Shown here: piece by piece, positions 1 to 8,698 of the stretch
How positions within the stretch are numbered: position 1 is the first letter of the stretch
Layout of the letters: the number at the start of each line of letters is the position of its first letter
Assembly (NCBI RefSeq): GCF_004346165.1
Contig: NZ_SLZZ01000003.1
Coordinates: forward strand, 124,001 to 188,000
Source of the DNA: Muricomes intestini
GTDB taxonomy: Bacteria > Bacillota > Clostridia > Lachnospirales > Lachnospiraceae
DNA length: 64,000 bases
Direction of reading: 5' to 3'
The notes under the pieces: generated by a model
The model's input: the letters and a program-made list of their open reading frames with translations, nothing else
The model's database searches: none
What the model was told of the DNA's origin: nothing
Translations under genes and position numbers: made by a program

Positions 1-1
1 A

Positions 2-286
2 CTGGAAGGCGATTCCGATGAGTTTTCCGTGGAAATCAGTGCAGAAAATGTAGACAAGCTGCAGGATTTGGACATTATCATCGCTTACGGTGACGAAACC
101 TTGATTAAAACACTTCAGGATGACCCGCGTCTCGGCACATTGCCTGCTGTGCAAAACGAATCTGTGGTAGTCCTGGAAAATGATACTCCTATTGCTGCTT
201 CCAGTACGCCAAGCGCCCTTTCCATTCCTGCCACCATCGACGAATATTTGTCCTTACTGGGAGAGGCAGCCGATAAAGTAAAATGA
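2..286 (+). CDS. Iron-siderophore ABC transporter solute-binding protein, C-terminal part
   Basis: Only the last 94 codons are present; the gene runs off the left edge, so base 2 is the first in-frame base and not a start. The visible part reads like the distal lobe of a FepB/FhuD/BtuF-type (cluster 8) binding protein: a DIIIAYGDE strand, then a helix-rich end with the TIDEYLSLL helix typical of the extreme C terminus of this family. It ends in an ATGA overlap with the first permease gene, so it is the first visible gene of an import operon (binding protein, two permeases, ATPase). The family captures ferric siderophores, haem or cobalamin outside the membrane. The ligand cannot be told from this fragment. 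Confidence 0.75.
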   Translation: MEGDSDEFSVEISAENVDKLQDLDIIIAYGDETLIKTLQDDPRLGTLPAVQNESVVVLENDTPIAASSTPSALSIPATIDEYLSLLGEAADKVK

Positions 287-1284
287 GACAATCCGAAAAA
301 GTTTTTATCACATTAATCATCAGCCTCATCTGCATCCTGTTATGCATTGCAGGCTCTCTCGCCCTGGGTTCACGAAGTGTGTCCCCGGGTGAGCTTATAG
401 ATGCTCTGTTTTTGGGTAAGGCAGGGACTTTTGGCCAGATTGTTGTAAGAGAACGAATTCCCCGCACCGTATTCAGCCTGATAGCCGGTGCGGCCCTTGG
501 CATTTCGGGAGCTCTCATGCAGGCAATTACCCGCAATCCTATTGCAGACCCAAGTGTACTGGGGGTCAACACAGGGGCATCTCTGTTCGTAGTAATGGGG
601 ATTGCCTTTTTAAATATCCAGACAGCAGGCCAGTACATCGTGCTTGCACTTCTGGGCGCGGCAATCACTGCCGTATTCGTCTATGGTATTGGTTCCCTGG
701 GGGCAGGCGGAGCTACACCAATCAAACTTGCCCTGGCCGGATCAGCTACCAGCGCCGCTTTATCCTCATTTGTGAGTGCAATTATGCTACCCCGCTCTAA
801 TGTTATGGACAATTTCCGTTTCTGGCAGGTAGGCAGCGTCAGTGGGGCAAACTGGACAAACATCCGTGCAGTTCTTCCCCTCCTGATTATTGGTTTTCTG
901 ATCAGCATCCTGTTGGCGCCGGTTCTAAACGCCATGGCTCTGGGGGATGAGATGGCATCCGTGCTGGGCGTGCACACAGGTATCGCGAGAGCAATCGGTG
1001 CTCTGGCAGGAGTAGTGCTATGTGGTGCCATTACGGCCGTAGCCGGGCCAATCGGCTTCGTTGGGCTCATGGTTCCGCATGTAATGCGTCTTCTGTTGGG
1101 ACCCGACCAGCGAATCATCATGCCAATGTCCGCCGTGGGCGGGGCTTTAATATTGACTGCGGCAGATATTGCAGGCCGGATACTCGGCAATCCCGGCGAA
1201 CTTGAATCCGGAGTTGTCACCGCCTTCCTTGGCGCTCCAGTACTGATAATAATAGCTGTAAAATCAAAAGGGAGTTCATTATGA
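283..1284 (+). CDS. FecCD-family iron-siderophore ABC transporter permease (first subunit)
   Basis: A 333-residue, very hydrophobic protein of the BtuC/FecCD type, expected to cross the membrane about ten times. The family signature is visible: RIPRTVFSLIAGAALGISG followed by MQAITRNPIADPSVLGVN near residues 60-100, and the cytoplasmic coupling region GPIGFVGLMVPHVMRLL near residue 260. It pairs with the next gene to form the channel for a ferric siderophore or cobalamin. The ATG overlaps the stop of the binding-protein gene (ATGA), and the gene itself ends in an ATGA overlap with the next permease, so translation of the operon is coupled. Confidence 0.93.
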   Translation: MRQSEKVFITLIISLICILLCIAGSLALGSRSVSPGELIDALFLGKAGTFGQIVVRERIPRTVFSLIAGAALGISGALMQAITRNPIADPSVLGVNTGASLFVVMGIAFLNIQTAGQYIVLALLGAAITAVFVYGIGSLGAGGATPIKLALAGSATSAALSSFVSAIMLPRSNVMDNFRFWQVGSVSGANWTNIRAVLPLLIIGFLISILLAPVLNAMALGDEMASVLGVHTGIARAIGALAGVVLCGAITAVAGPIGFVGLMVPHVMRLLLGPDQRIIMPMSAVGGALILTAADIAGRILGNPGELESGVVTAFLGAPVLIIIAVKSKGSSL

Positions 1285-2315
1285 CGCCGAAAAATAAAAA
1301 CATTGTATCAGACGGCTTTCACAGAAGGAGAAGACGTTATATGTCCGTTACTCTCATCCTCACCGCAGCCGTTCTCTCATTATGTACTGCCATAATGTTA
1401 CTGGGAAACACTGTTTATTCCCCAGCTGCTGTCTGGAAGGTCCTGACAGGGGAAAATATTAAGGGAGCCACATTTGCCGTCCGAACTTTGCGGCTTCCCC
1501 GGATGCTCTCCGGTCTGCTTGCGGGTTTTGCCTTTGGAATGGCCGGCAGCACCTTTCAAACAATGCTTCGCAACCCTCTCGCAAGCCCTGACATCATAGG
1601 TGTAACCGCAGGTTCCAACGCTGCTGCTATCTTCCTTCTTATCATGATGAATCTCTCTGGAACTGCAGTGTCCCTGGGGGCTGTCCTTGGAGGTGTTTTA
1701 ACCTCCGCGTTCATCTATCTTCTCTCAAGAGGGGGCAAATTTGAAGGAGGAAGACTGATACTTATAGGTCTGGGAGTTCAGGCAATGCTGAATGCATTTA
1801 TCTCCTACCTATTATTAAGGGCTCCCCAGCACGATGTCCCGGCAGCTTACCGCTGGTTGAGCGGAAGTCTGAACGGGGTTCAGCTGTCGGACATCCCTAT
1901 GCTTGCCATTATAATTATTATTTTTTCACCCATCACCATACTGTTGGGGAAGCATCTGCGCATTCTGGAATTGGGTGAAAATTCTGCTGTCACACTTGGA
2001 GTTAATACGGACCGCACCAGAATTTTACTTATCTTAAGCGCTGTAATATCTATTGCATTTGCTACCGCCACCACCGGGCCCATCGCTTTTGTATCCTTTT
2101 TATCGGGCCCTATATCATCTAAGTTAGTCGGGGCAGGTACACAAAACGAACTTCCTGCCGGACTCGTAGGTGCCGTACTGGTACTTCTGGCTGACTTAAT
2201 CGGCCAGTTTGCCTTCAGCACCAAATTTCCCGTAGGTGTAATCACGGGCATACTGGGCGCCCCCTATCTGATTTTTTTACTGATTCGTATGAATAAAACC
2301 GGAGGTGCATCATGA
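1281..2315 (+). CDS. FecCD-family iron-siderophore ABC transporter permease (second subunit)
   Basis: A 344-residue paralogue of the preceding permease with the same signature: RTLRLPRMLSGLLAGFAFG, then FQTMLRNPLASPDIIGVT near residues 75-115, and the coupling segment GPIAFVSFLSGPISSKLVG near residue 275. In this second copy the usual FVGL-PH coupling motif is changed to FVSFLSGPIS, which is common in the second subunit of heterodimeric FecCD pairs. The first 20 residues are basic and cytoplasmic. Start and stop both lie in ATGA overlaps with neighbours. The substrate is inferred as a ferric siderophore from family and layout only. Confidence 0.92.
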   Translation: MTPKNKNIVSDGFHRRRRRYMSVTLILTAAVLSLCTAIMLLGNTVYSPAAVWKVLTGENIKGATFAVRTLRLPRMLSGLLAGFAFGMAGSTFQTMLRNPLASPDIIGVTAGSNAAAIFLLIMMNLSGTAVSLGAVLGGVLTSAFIYLLSRGGKFEGGRLILIGLGVQAMLNAFISYLLLRAPQHDVPAAYRWLSGSLNGVQLSDIPMLAIIIIIFSPITILLGKHLRILELGENSAVTLGVNTDRTRILLILSAVISIAFATATTGPIAFVSFLSGPISSKLVGAGTQNELPAGLVGAVLVLLADLIGQFAFSTKFPVGVITGILGAPYLIFLLIRMNKTGGAS

Positions 2316-3127
2316 ATAATGAACATCAATTAAAAGTAGAACATATTACTGCCGGATATGATGGCAGAACAATCTTAAAAGACATTGAACTGGCAATCCC
2401 CGTTAATAAAATCAGTGTAATTCTGGGAGCCAATGCATGTGGGAAATCTACACTCTTAAAAACAATTGCCAGATTGTTAAAGCCTTCGTCGGGCAAAATC
2501 ACACTGGATGGAAAGGGCATTTGGACTTTTCCCTCGAAGCATCTAGCCCGGGTGCTTGGACTTCTCCCCCAATCTCCAGTTGTCCCGGAAGGAATAGTGG
2601 TTGCGGATCTGGTAAGCAGGGGCAGATTTCCATATCAGGGGTTAATGAAAGGATTAAGCAGAGAGGATCATGCAGCTGTGGCGGAAGCCTTGGAGATTAT
2701 GGGCATTACCAATCTTGCCGACCGTCGTCTTGACGAACTCTCCGGGGGGCAGAAACAGAGGGTCTGGATTGCAATGGCTCTTGCCCAGGATACGGACATT
2801 CTCCTGCTGGATGAGCCCACTACATATCTGGATATTACCTACCAGGTTGAGATTCTTGACCTATTAACAGATTTAAACAGGAAAAAAGGAACCACAATTG
2901 TCATGGTTCTGCATGATATCAATTTATCTGCCAGATATGCCGACTATATCTTCGCACTCCGTGAAGGATGTCTCGTTTCAGAGGGAACGCCTTCTGAGGT
3001 GATTAATGAAGAACTGATTAAAGAAGTATATGGAATGAACTGCTCCGTCATCAGCGACCCGGTATCGGGGTCCCCCTTTGTTTTGCCAAAGGGAAGACAC
3101 CACGTACTAGATTCCTGCTTAGCATGA
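2312..3127 (+). CDS. FecE/FepC-family ABC transporter ATP-binding protein
   Basis: A 271-residue ATPase that powers the FecCD permease pair. Walker A is GANACGKST near residue 36 (Ala-Cys replaces the usual Gly-Ser), the signature is LSGGQKQRVWIAMALAQ near residue 140, Walker B is ILLLDEPTTYLD, and the switch His is in MVLHDINLSARYAD. Those features and the length fit the iron-chelate/cobalamin ATPases. It starts in an ATGA overlap with the second permease and is the last gene of the operon. It faces lon head-on; the 94-bp gap (3128-3221) holds no clear terminator that I can see. Confidence 0.93.
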   Translation: MNNEHQLKVEHITAGYDGRTILKDIELAIPVNKISVILGANACGKSTLLKTIARLLKPSSGKITLDGKGIWTFPSKHLARVLGLLPQSPVVPEGIVVADLVSRGRFPYQGLMKGLSREDHAAVAEALEIMGITNLADRRLDELSGGQKQRVWIAMALAQDTDILLLDEPTTYLDITYQVEILDLLTDLNRKKGTTIVMVLHDINLSARYADYIFALREGCLVSEGTPSEVINEELIKEVYGMNCSVISDPVSGSPFVLPKGRHHVLDSCLA

Positions 3128-3221
3128 CGGACTCTATAGCTGTACACTAACTTTCTATGAACAAAATGCCTAACGTGCCCGGACCACAATGACTGGAAAC
3201 GGTACATCCGGCATCCAGTGA

Positions 3222-5609
3222 TCACACTCTGGATTCTATAAGATATTTCCCATATTCTTTCTGCAGCAGCATCTGCTCAGGTCTGGGCATTGAGATTCCC
3301 AGGGTTTCTCTAAGCACATCTTCAATAGTCTCGACCGGTATAATCGTTATTTGGTCCTTTACCTCTTCCGGCACATCCCTTAAATCCTCTATGTTTTCAT
3401 TCGGGATTAATGCCCTGGTAATTCCAGCCCTCTGGGCTGCCAGAAGCTTTTCTTTCAGCCCGCCGATTGGCATAACTACGCCTCGCAATGTGATCTCTCC
3501 GGTCATTGCCAGTTTTGGATCTACCTTGATACCGGTAACCAGTGATGCCAGGGCTGTAAATAATGCAATCCCTGCAGATGGTCCATCCTTTGGCACTGCC
3601 CCTGAAGGAACATGAATATGAAGATCTCTTTCCTTAAAATTAATAGCATTCAGCGGCAGTCTGGATTTCAATAGACTTAAGGAAATCTCTGCTGATTCTT
3701 TCATAACGTCGCCCAGCTTTCCGGTCAGTAGGACTTGACCGCTTCCCGGCATGCTGGTTGCCTCTATGAAGAGGATTTCTCCGCCAACCGGTGTCCATGC
3801 CAACCCTGTAACTACTCCCGGCGGGTTATCCATCTGTGCCACATCATGCCGTGACACTCTGTGGCCGAGGATATCCTCCAGCTGATCTGCCTCTACGTGA
3901 TAAGGAGGTTCTGCCTCTTTGGATACAATTTCTGCAGAAGCTACTCTCGCAATGGCTGCCAGCTGCTTCTTCAGGCCTCTGACTCCTGCCTCCAATGTAT
4001 AGTCACTGATTATCTTTCTTATTACATCATCCGAAATCACAAGCTGCTCTTTTGTAAGCCCGTGTTCCTCAAGAACCAGCGGATAAAGATGTTCTTTTGC
4101 AATGTGAAACTTCTCCTCACTAGTATAACTGGAAATCTGTATGACCTCCATACGGTCCAGCAAAGGTTCCGGTATTGTATCCATTGAGTTTGCTGTGGCA
4201 ATGAAGAATACATCGGAAAGATCATAAGGCTGATCCAAGTAGTGGTCTGTAAATGTATTATTCTGCTCCGGATCCAGTACCTCCAGTAAAGCACTTGCCG
4301 GATCTCCGCTGAATCCACCTGTCATCAGTTTGTCTACCTCATCCAGCACCATAACCGGATTGGTGACGCCCGCCTTCTTGATACTCTGAAGAATTCTTCC
4401 GGGCATTGCCCCGATATAAGTTCTTCTGTGTCCGCGGATCTCTGCCTCATCTCTGATACCGCCAAGGCTGAGACGGATATATTTTCTTCCCAGTGCCTCT
4501 GCAATGCTCTTGCCGAGACTGGTCTTCCCTGTTCCCGGAGGACCTATCAGTAAGAGGATAGAGCCTTTCTTATCTTTCTTAAGCTGCATAACCGCCAGAT
4601 GCTGAATGATCCTGTCCTTTACCTTCTCCAGGCCATAGTGCTGGTCATCCAAAATATGTCTCGCCTCTATAAGATCAATAGACTTATCTTCCGTCTTCTT
4701 CCAGGGAAGTGAAACAAGAAGATCCAGATAATTTCGTATTACATTATATTCTGCACCATTAGGCCCCTGAGCCTGCAGCTTATCCAGTTCGTCCAGCGCT
4801 GCCTCCTTAATATCCTCTGGCATTTGGGCCGCCTCAATTTTGTCTTCATACTCCTCGTCTTTCTTTCCATGTCCTTCTTTGCCTTCATTGAGTTCTTCCT
4901 GAATTGCCTTCAGCTGCTCCCTCAAAACCTGCTCTCTGTAATGCTTATTTGCTTTATTCGAAAATCTCTCCGCCATCTGGATCTGCAGTCCGATTGCTTC
5001 TTTCTGTTTCAGAAGATAATCCATAAAACGCAGGCTTCTCTCCTTCATAGACGGGTCAGCAATCAGTTCATAGATTTCCTCATTGGAAATCTGCATAAAC
5101 CGGGATAAATATACAATAAGTGAATTCAAATCACCGAAACTTTCAACTACAGCAACATAGCGTTTTCCATCTGGGAATTTTTCACTGATTTCTCTTGTAA
5201 GCTGCTGCATATACCCCATCATATCTTTCTGACTTTTTTCATCCATATCTTTAACATCAGGACTGGTTTCAAACTGTGCATATATATAGCTGTGCTCTAT
5301 GCTCAGCTCCTTCACTTCTACTCTGTCCAGCACCTTCATAGTGAGCTGATACCCTTTCTCAATTTCCTGTACCTCTTCAATTTCAAATGTAACTCCAAGC
5401 TTATAAAAATCGTCCGCTGAAACGTCCTCACGCTTAAAGTTCTGCCTCATGGGCAGAGCAACATTTTCGATCGTCTCATCTTCCAGATACCTCATCTGGC
5501 TTTCACTCAAGTCGCTAACACTAAGCCTGGTTACCGCACCCGGCAGTAATACTATATTGGATATTGGAATAACAATTCCGCTTCTTATAGCTTTTTCTGA
5601 GTTCATCAT
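3222..5609 (-). CDS. lon: ATP-dependent protease La (Lon)
   Basis: Soluble AAA+ serine protease that unfolds and degrades damaged and regulatory proteins. From the chosen start it is 795 residues: N-terminal substrate domain (1-200), coiled-coil linker, AAA+ module with Walker A GPPGTGKTS near 360, then the protease domain with the Ser-Lys dyad (PKDGPSAG, Ser about 678; GGLKEK, Lys about 721, 43 apart as in characterised Lon). The frame opens at 5633, but that ATG has no ribosome site; the ATG at 5609 has AAAGGA 11 bases upstream. The promoter region carries a 19-bp sequence (5643-5661) that is also in the promoter of the adjacent TetR gene, so lon is probably repressed by that regulator. Confidence 0.97.
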   Translation of the reverse strand: MMNSEKAIRSGIVIPISNIVLLPGAVTRLSVSDLSESQMRYLEDETIENVALPMRQNFKREDVSADDFYKLGVTFEIEEVQEIEKGYQLTMKVLDRVEVKELSIEHSYIYAQFETSPDVKDMDEKSQKDMMGYMQQLTREISEKFPDGKRYVAVVESFGDLNSLIVYLSRFMQISNEEIYELIADPSMKERSLRFMDYLLKQKEAIGLQIQMAERFSNKANKHYREQVLREQLKAIQEELNEGKEGHGKKDEEYEDKIEAAQMPEDIKEAALDELDKLQAQGPNGAEYNVIRNYLDLLVSLPWKKTEDKSIDLIEARHILDDQHYGLEKVKDRIIQHLAVMQLKKDKKGSILLLIGPPGTGKTSLGKSIAEALGRKYIRLSLGGIRDEAEIRGHRRTYIGAMPGRILQSIKKAGVTNPVMVLDEVDKLMTGGFSGDPASALLEVLDPEQNNTFTDHYLDQPYDLSDVFFIATANSMDTIPEPLLDRMEVIQISSYTSEEKFHIAKEHLYPLVLEEHGLTKEQLVISDDVIRKIISDYTLEAGVRGLKKQLAAIARVASAEIVSKEAEPPYHVEADQLEDILGHRVSRHDVAQMDNPPGVVTGLAWTPVGGEILFIEATSMPGSGQVLLTGKLGDVMKESAEISLSLLKSRLPLNAINFKERDLHIHVPSGAVPKDGPSAGIALFTALASLVTGIKVDPKLAMTGEITLRGVVMPIGGLKEKLLAAQRAGITRALIPNENIEDLRDVPEEVKDQITIIPVETIEDVLRETLGISMPRPEQMLLQKEYGKYLIESRV

Positions 5610-5642
5610 ATAAATCACGTTCCTTTCTACCATAATATATTC

Positions 5643-5661
5643 ATAAGTGAATGTTCATTTA
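5643..5661 (-). promoter_or_regulatory. TetR-type operator upstream of lon
   Basis: The 19 bases ATAAGTGAATGTTCATTTA lie just upstream of lon. The same 19 bases occur, in inverted orientation, in the tetR promoter at 6316-6334. The core TGAATGTTCA is a near-palindrome of the kind bound by TetR dimers. No other copy was noticed in the window. Binding is inferred. Confidence 0.7.
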
Positions 5662-5724
5662 ATGGACTGTAAAACAATTGCGAGACTCTGTGAACTACAA
5701 TTTTCACCCCAAATCTCGCTCAAA

Positions 5725-6291
5725 CTAACTCATCAACAATGCTTCCTGAATAATGTAAATAAATTCCTTTAACAGTTCTTCTTTTTCTTCCTCGCTTTTA
5801 CAATGATCCACTGCAATTGATTTAACCGGAGAAAAGATGAGTGCCACCAGATTGTCATTACTGTAATCCTTAATCATCCGGTCTGCCTTCATATTTAAAA
5901 TCAGGTCATTTACCTTACACATGCCCTGCCTCTCCTCACAGCGATTTGCAAGGGAGGGGCAACTGGAAAACTGCTCCAGAAAACTGAATATTTCTTTATT
6001 TCCCCGGATGTAATTATAATAACTGGTAATTAAAGTTTCAATTAATTGCCGGCCTTGCATCTGGCGGTTGATGCCGTCAAGCAGATGACTGAAAATATCT
6101 TCCGAGTATTCATTGTATATATCCTGGAGCATAACCTCCTTATTTTCAAAATAAATATAAACTGTTGCAGGAGAAACTCCGGCTCTCTTAGCAATTTTTG
6201 AGATAGAGGTGCCGTGAAAGCCTTCTTCCAGAATCAACTTTACGACCGCTTTCTTTATGCTCTCTTCCTTTCCATCATCCTTCTTACGCAT
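5725..6291 (-). CDS. TetR/AcrR-family transcriptional repressor
   Basis: A 188-residue one-component regulator. The N-terminal helix-turn-helix is clear: GFHGTSISKIAKRAGVSPA then TVYIYFENKEVML, residues about 20-55. The C-terminal ligand domain is divergent, with three Cys residues (SCPS, RCEE, MCKV) in its middle. A GTG at 6300 and an ATG at 6297 also open the frame, but the GAGG ribosome site is 8 bases before the ATG at 6291, which is taken as start. It is transcribed in the same direction as lon and sits upstream of it. An identical operator lies in its own promoter spacer and in the lon promoter, which points to autoregulation plus control of lon. Confidence 0.92.
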   Translation of the reverse strand: MRKKDDGKEESIKKAVVKLILEEGFHGTSISKIAKRAGVSPATVYIYFENKEVMLQDIYNEYSEDIFSHLLDGINRQMQGRQLIETLITSYYNYIRGNKEIFSFLEQFSSCPSLANRCEERQGMCKVNDLILNMKADRMIKDYSNDNLVALIFSPVKSIAVDHCKSEEEKEELLKEFIYIIQEALLMS

Positions 6292-6311
6292 ATTCATCAC
6301 CTCGTATCTTT

Positions 6312-6340
6312 ATAATAAATGAACATTCACTTATTGTCAA
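6312..6340 (-). promoter_or_regulatory. tetR promoter with operator in the spacer
   Basis: On the minus strand, TTGACA (6335-6340), 17 bases, TATTAT (6312-6317). The 19-bp operator TAAATGAACATTCACTTAT (6316-6334, plus-strand reading) fills the spacer, so a bound repressor would block RNA polymerase directly. It is the inverted twin of the lon-upstream site. Confidence 0.75.
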
Positions 6341-6379
6341 TTAATTTTTTACACTTTATAAAAAGATAATAATACAAGA

Positions 6380-6413
6380 ACATCCCCAACCATAAAGTGA
6401 TGATTGGAGATGT
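6380..6413 (-). terminator. Possible terminator after the MurNAc PTS operon
   Basis: An inverted repeat (ACATCYCCAA against TTGGRGATGT, 14-base loop) lies just downstream of the EIIA gene stop at 6429. On the minus strand it is followed by an AT-rich stretch (TCTTGTATTATTATC) rather than a clean T run, so it is only a candidate. Confidence 0.35.
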
Positions 6414-6428
6414 AAAAAATCTTATTCA

Positions 6429-6911
6429 TTATTTTTCTTGTATAAAAAGTACATCGTCGCCTGCCAGAACATTTTGTTTGGATATTCCCTCTACCAATGC
6501 GTAATCTCCTGTATTACAAATCACCATCAGAGTAATTGGATCATATCCCCGCTCTCTTACTTTATTTATATCCACGTTTAATAAAAGATTGCCCTTCTTT
6601 ACCTTGTCTCCTGCTTTCACATGCCCCACAAAGCCTTCACCTTTCATCTCTACCGTATCAAGCCCCACATGAATCAAAATTTCCGTCCCGTATTCCGTCA
6701 TCATACTTACAGCATGCAATGTATCAAAAACCATTGTGATTTCTCCATCCGCCGGTGCATAAATCCCGTTATCAGATGGAATCACTCCAATTCCTTTTCC
6801 CAGCATCTCTTCACTAAACGTGGGATCCTTCACCTCCTGCAGCAAGACCGTCTTTCCTTTGACAGGAGAACCAAGCCAATGTTCCTTTTCCTTTTTTAAG
6901 AATTTAAACAC
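6429..6911 (-). CDS. PTS glucose-type EIIA component
   Basis: A 160-residue soluble phosphocarrier of the EIIA-Glc/Crr type. It takes phosphate from HPr on the active-site His in EILIHVGLDTVEMKGEGF (about residues 85-102) and passes it to EIIB. The standard VFxTLHA, PADGEI and GAEILIHVG-like landmarks are present. It is the last gene of a five-gene MurNAc operon whose EIIBC lacks an EIIA domain, so it most likely serves that permease. The start is a GTG at 6911 with GGAGG 7 bases upstream. Its N-terminal stretch MFKFLKKEKEHWLGSP is short and basic, as in stand-alone EIIA proteins. Confidence 0.93.
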   Translation of the reverse strand: MFKFLKKEKEHWLGSPVKGKTVLLQEVKDPTFSEEMLGKGIGVIPSDNGIYAPADGEITMVFDTLHAVSMMTEYGTEILIHVGLDTVEMKGEGFVGHVKAGDKVKKGNLLLNVDINKVRERGYDPITLMVICNTGDYALVEGISKQNVLAGDDVLFIQEK

Positions 6912-6926
6912 CTTACAACCTCCGCT

Positions 6927-7820
6927 CTAAAGACATTTCCTCACAAAGCCTTTCGCTTCGTAAAGTTTTTTTTCAGCTTCCTCCCTCGACGCTCCTGTCA
7001 GAAGCATAACAATTGCCGTCTTAATTGACTGGTCTGCCTCCCGCAGGGCCAAAACTGCCTGCTTTTCTGAACACTGTGTACTTTCCATAACAATTCGTTT
7101 TGCCCTCTCCTCCAGCTTATGATTTGTGGCCCTCATGTCTACCATATAATTGCCATATACTTTCCCGATCCCCACCATTGCTGCAGTCGATATCATATTC
7201 AAAATCAGTTTTTGACATGTTCCCGCCTTCAGCCTTGTAGAGCCCGTCAATACTTCCGGCCCTGCATCCACCTCAATTGCAATATCTGCAAGATCAGAAA
7301 TAATAGCATGGTAATTACACGCAAGGCTGATACAAGCTGCCCCTTTGTCTTTGGCAGTCCTCAGTGCACCGATACAGTACGGAGTTCTTCCTGATGCTGC
7401 AATAGCTAAAACCACATCTTGTTTTCTTAGGTCGATTCTTTTCAAATCCTTCGCCGCCAGTTCCTCGGAGTCCTCCGCGCCTTCCTGCGCATGGACAAAA
7501 GCCCTCTCCCCCCCTGCCATAATTGCCATTACCTCATCTGTCGTAGAGAAGGTAGGAGAGCACTCTACCGCATCCATTACTCCCATTCTCCCACTCGTAC
7601 CAGCACCGGCGTAAATCAATCTTCCGCCGTTTTCCAATGCATGAATTACCAGCTTTACTGCCCGCTCAATTTCAGGGATGGCTTTTCTGACTGCTTTTAT
7701 CACATTCTCATCTTCTTGATTCATTAAAAGCAGTAACTCGCGGGTTCCCATGTTATCCATCTCTTTTGATTTGGGATTGCGCACCTCTGTATTTAGCTGT
7801 TCCCACTGTTCTTCTATCAT
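6927..7820 (-). CDS. murQ: N-acetylmuramic acid 6-phosphate etherase
   Basis: A 297-residue cytoplasmic SIS-domain enzyme that cleaves the lactyl ether of MurNAc-6-phosphate to give GlcNAc-6-phosphate and D-lactate, so recycled or host-derived peptidoglycan sugar can enter amino-sugar catabolism. Diagnostic segments are YAGAGTSGRMGVMDAVECSP (residues about 70-89), IAIAASGRTPY and the LKAGTCQKLILNMISTAAM helix. Length matches the family. It lies between the RpiR regulator and the EIIA gene in an operon with short gaps (15-18 bases). Confidence 0.96.
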   Translation of the reverse strand: MIEEQWEQLNTEVRNPKSKEMDNMGTRELLLLMNQEDENVIKAVRKAIPEIERAVKLVIHALENGGRLIYAGAGTSGRMGVMDAVECSPTFSTTDEVMAIMAGGERAFVHAQEGAEDSEELAAKDLKRIDLRKQDVVLAIAASGRTPYCIGALRTAKDKGAACISLACNYHAIISDLADIAIEVDAGPEVLTGSTRLKAGTCQKLILNMISTAAMVGIGKVYGNYMVDMRATNHKLEERAKRIVMESTQCSEKQAVLALREADQSIKTAIVMLLTGASREEAEKKLYEAKGFVRKCL

Positions 7821-7838
7821 TTTAACCCCTTCTCCTAA

Positions 7839-8693
7839 CTACATACCGTCCTCTTTCTCCTTTGGTATATATGTTTTCTTCATTTTTGCTGCAGCCTCAT
7901 CAAAATGCCGATTCAAATATGCTGTGTATAAAATGTCCACAACATTTAGCTGAGAAATGCGCGAGGACATTGCTCCGCTTCGAATCAAAAATTCTGATGC
8001 CGCTACATATAGCTTGTAGTCAGCTATTTCTGCTAATTTTGAATCCACAAATCTGGTGATTGCAATCACAGATGCCCCCATCATTTTTGCTGTTTTTGCA
8101 CATTTCACCATTTCTTCCGTAAGCCCTGAGTAGCTAATTACAATTGCCACATCTTTTGAAGTCATGTTCTTTGCCTGTAAAAGCTGTACATGCCAATCTT
8201 CATGAATAAAACAGGCCTTACCTATCCTTAAAAATTTCATATATGCGTCCTGAGCTACCAAAAGAGAAGATCCCATGCCGAAAAAACAAACATTCCGGCA
8301 CACTTCCAACAAATCCACACACTGCTTCAGTACATCTTCATCCAGCAATTTGCTGGTCTTTTCCAGAGAGACAATGTTCTTATAAGTAATCTTCGCAATC
8401 AAATCCTCCAATTTATCTTCCCTCTGGATTTCTTCACTTTTTGCATCTTCGCTCTGTTCACGAATAGTCATTTCGGCAATCAATGCCTTTTGAAACTCTT
8501 TATATCCTGAAAACCCTGTTTTCTTACATAATCTTACTATGGTAGAAGAGGAGGAAAAGGCAGCTCCTGCCAACTGATGTATACTATATGAGGATGCCTC
8601 TTTTGGATGCTCCAGAATAAACCGGACAATCAACTTTTCTGCACTGCTTGCCTTTTCTTCATATTCTTGAAATCTAACAAGTACACTTTTCAT
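7839..8693 (-). CDS. RpiR-family (MurR-like) transcriptional regulator
   Basis: A 284-residue regulator with an N-terminal winged helix (SSSSTIVRLCKKTGFSGYKEF, residues about 48-68) and a C-terminal SIS phosphosugar-binding domain (FGMGSSLLVAQD near 145, VISYSGLTEEM near 195). By family and context the effector is likely MurNAc-6-phosphate, the substrate of MurQ in the next gene. It starts 5 bases after the stop of the EIIBC gene. A palindrome of the type used by RpiR proteins (11130-11146) lies upstream of the operon promoter, so it probably controls its own operon. Confidence 0.92.
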   Translation of the reverse strand: MKSVLVRFQEYEEKASSAEKLIVRFILEHPKEASSYSIHQLAGAAFSSSSTIVRLCKKTGFSGYKEFQKALIAEMTIREQSEDAKSEEIQREDKLEDLIAKITYKNIVSLEKTSKLLDEDVLKQCVDLLEVCRNVCFFGMGSSLLVAQDAYMKFLRIGKACFIHEDWHVQLLQAKNMTSKDVAIVISYSGLTEEMVKCAKTAKMMGASVIAITRFVDSKLAEIADYKLYVAASEFLIRSGAMSSRISQLNVVDILYTAYLNRHFDEAAAKMKKTYIPKEKEDGM

Positions 8694-8698
8694 ACTCT

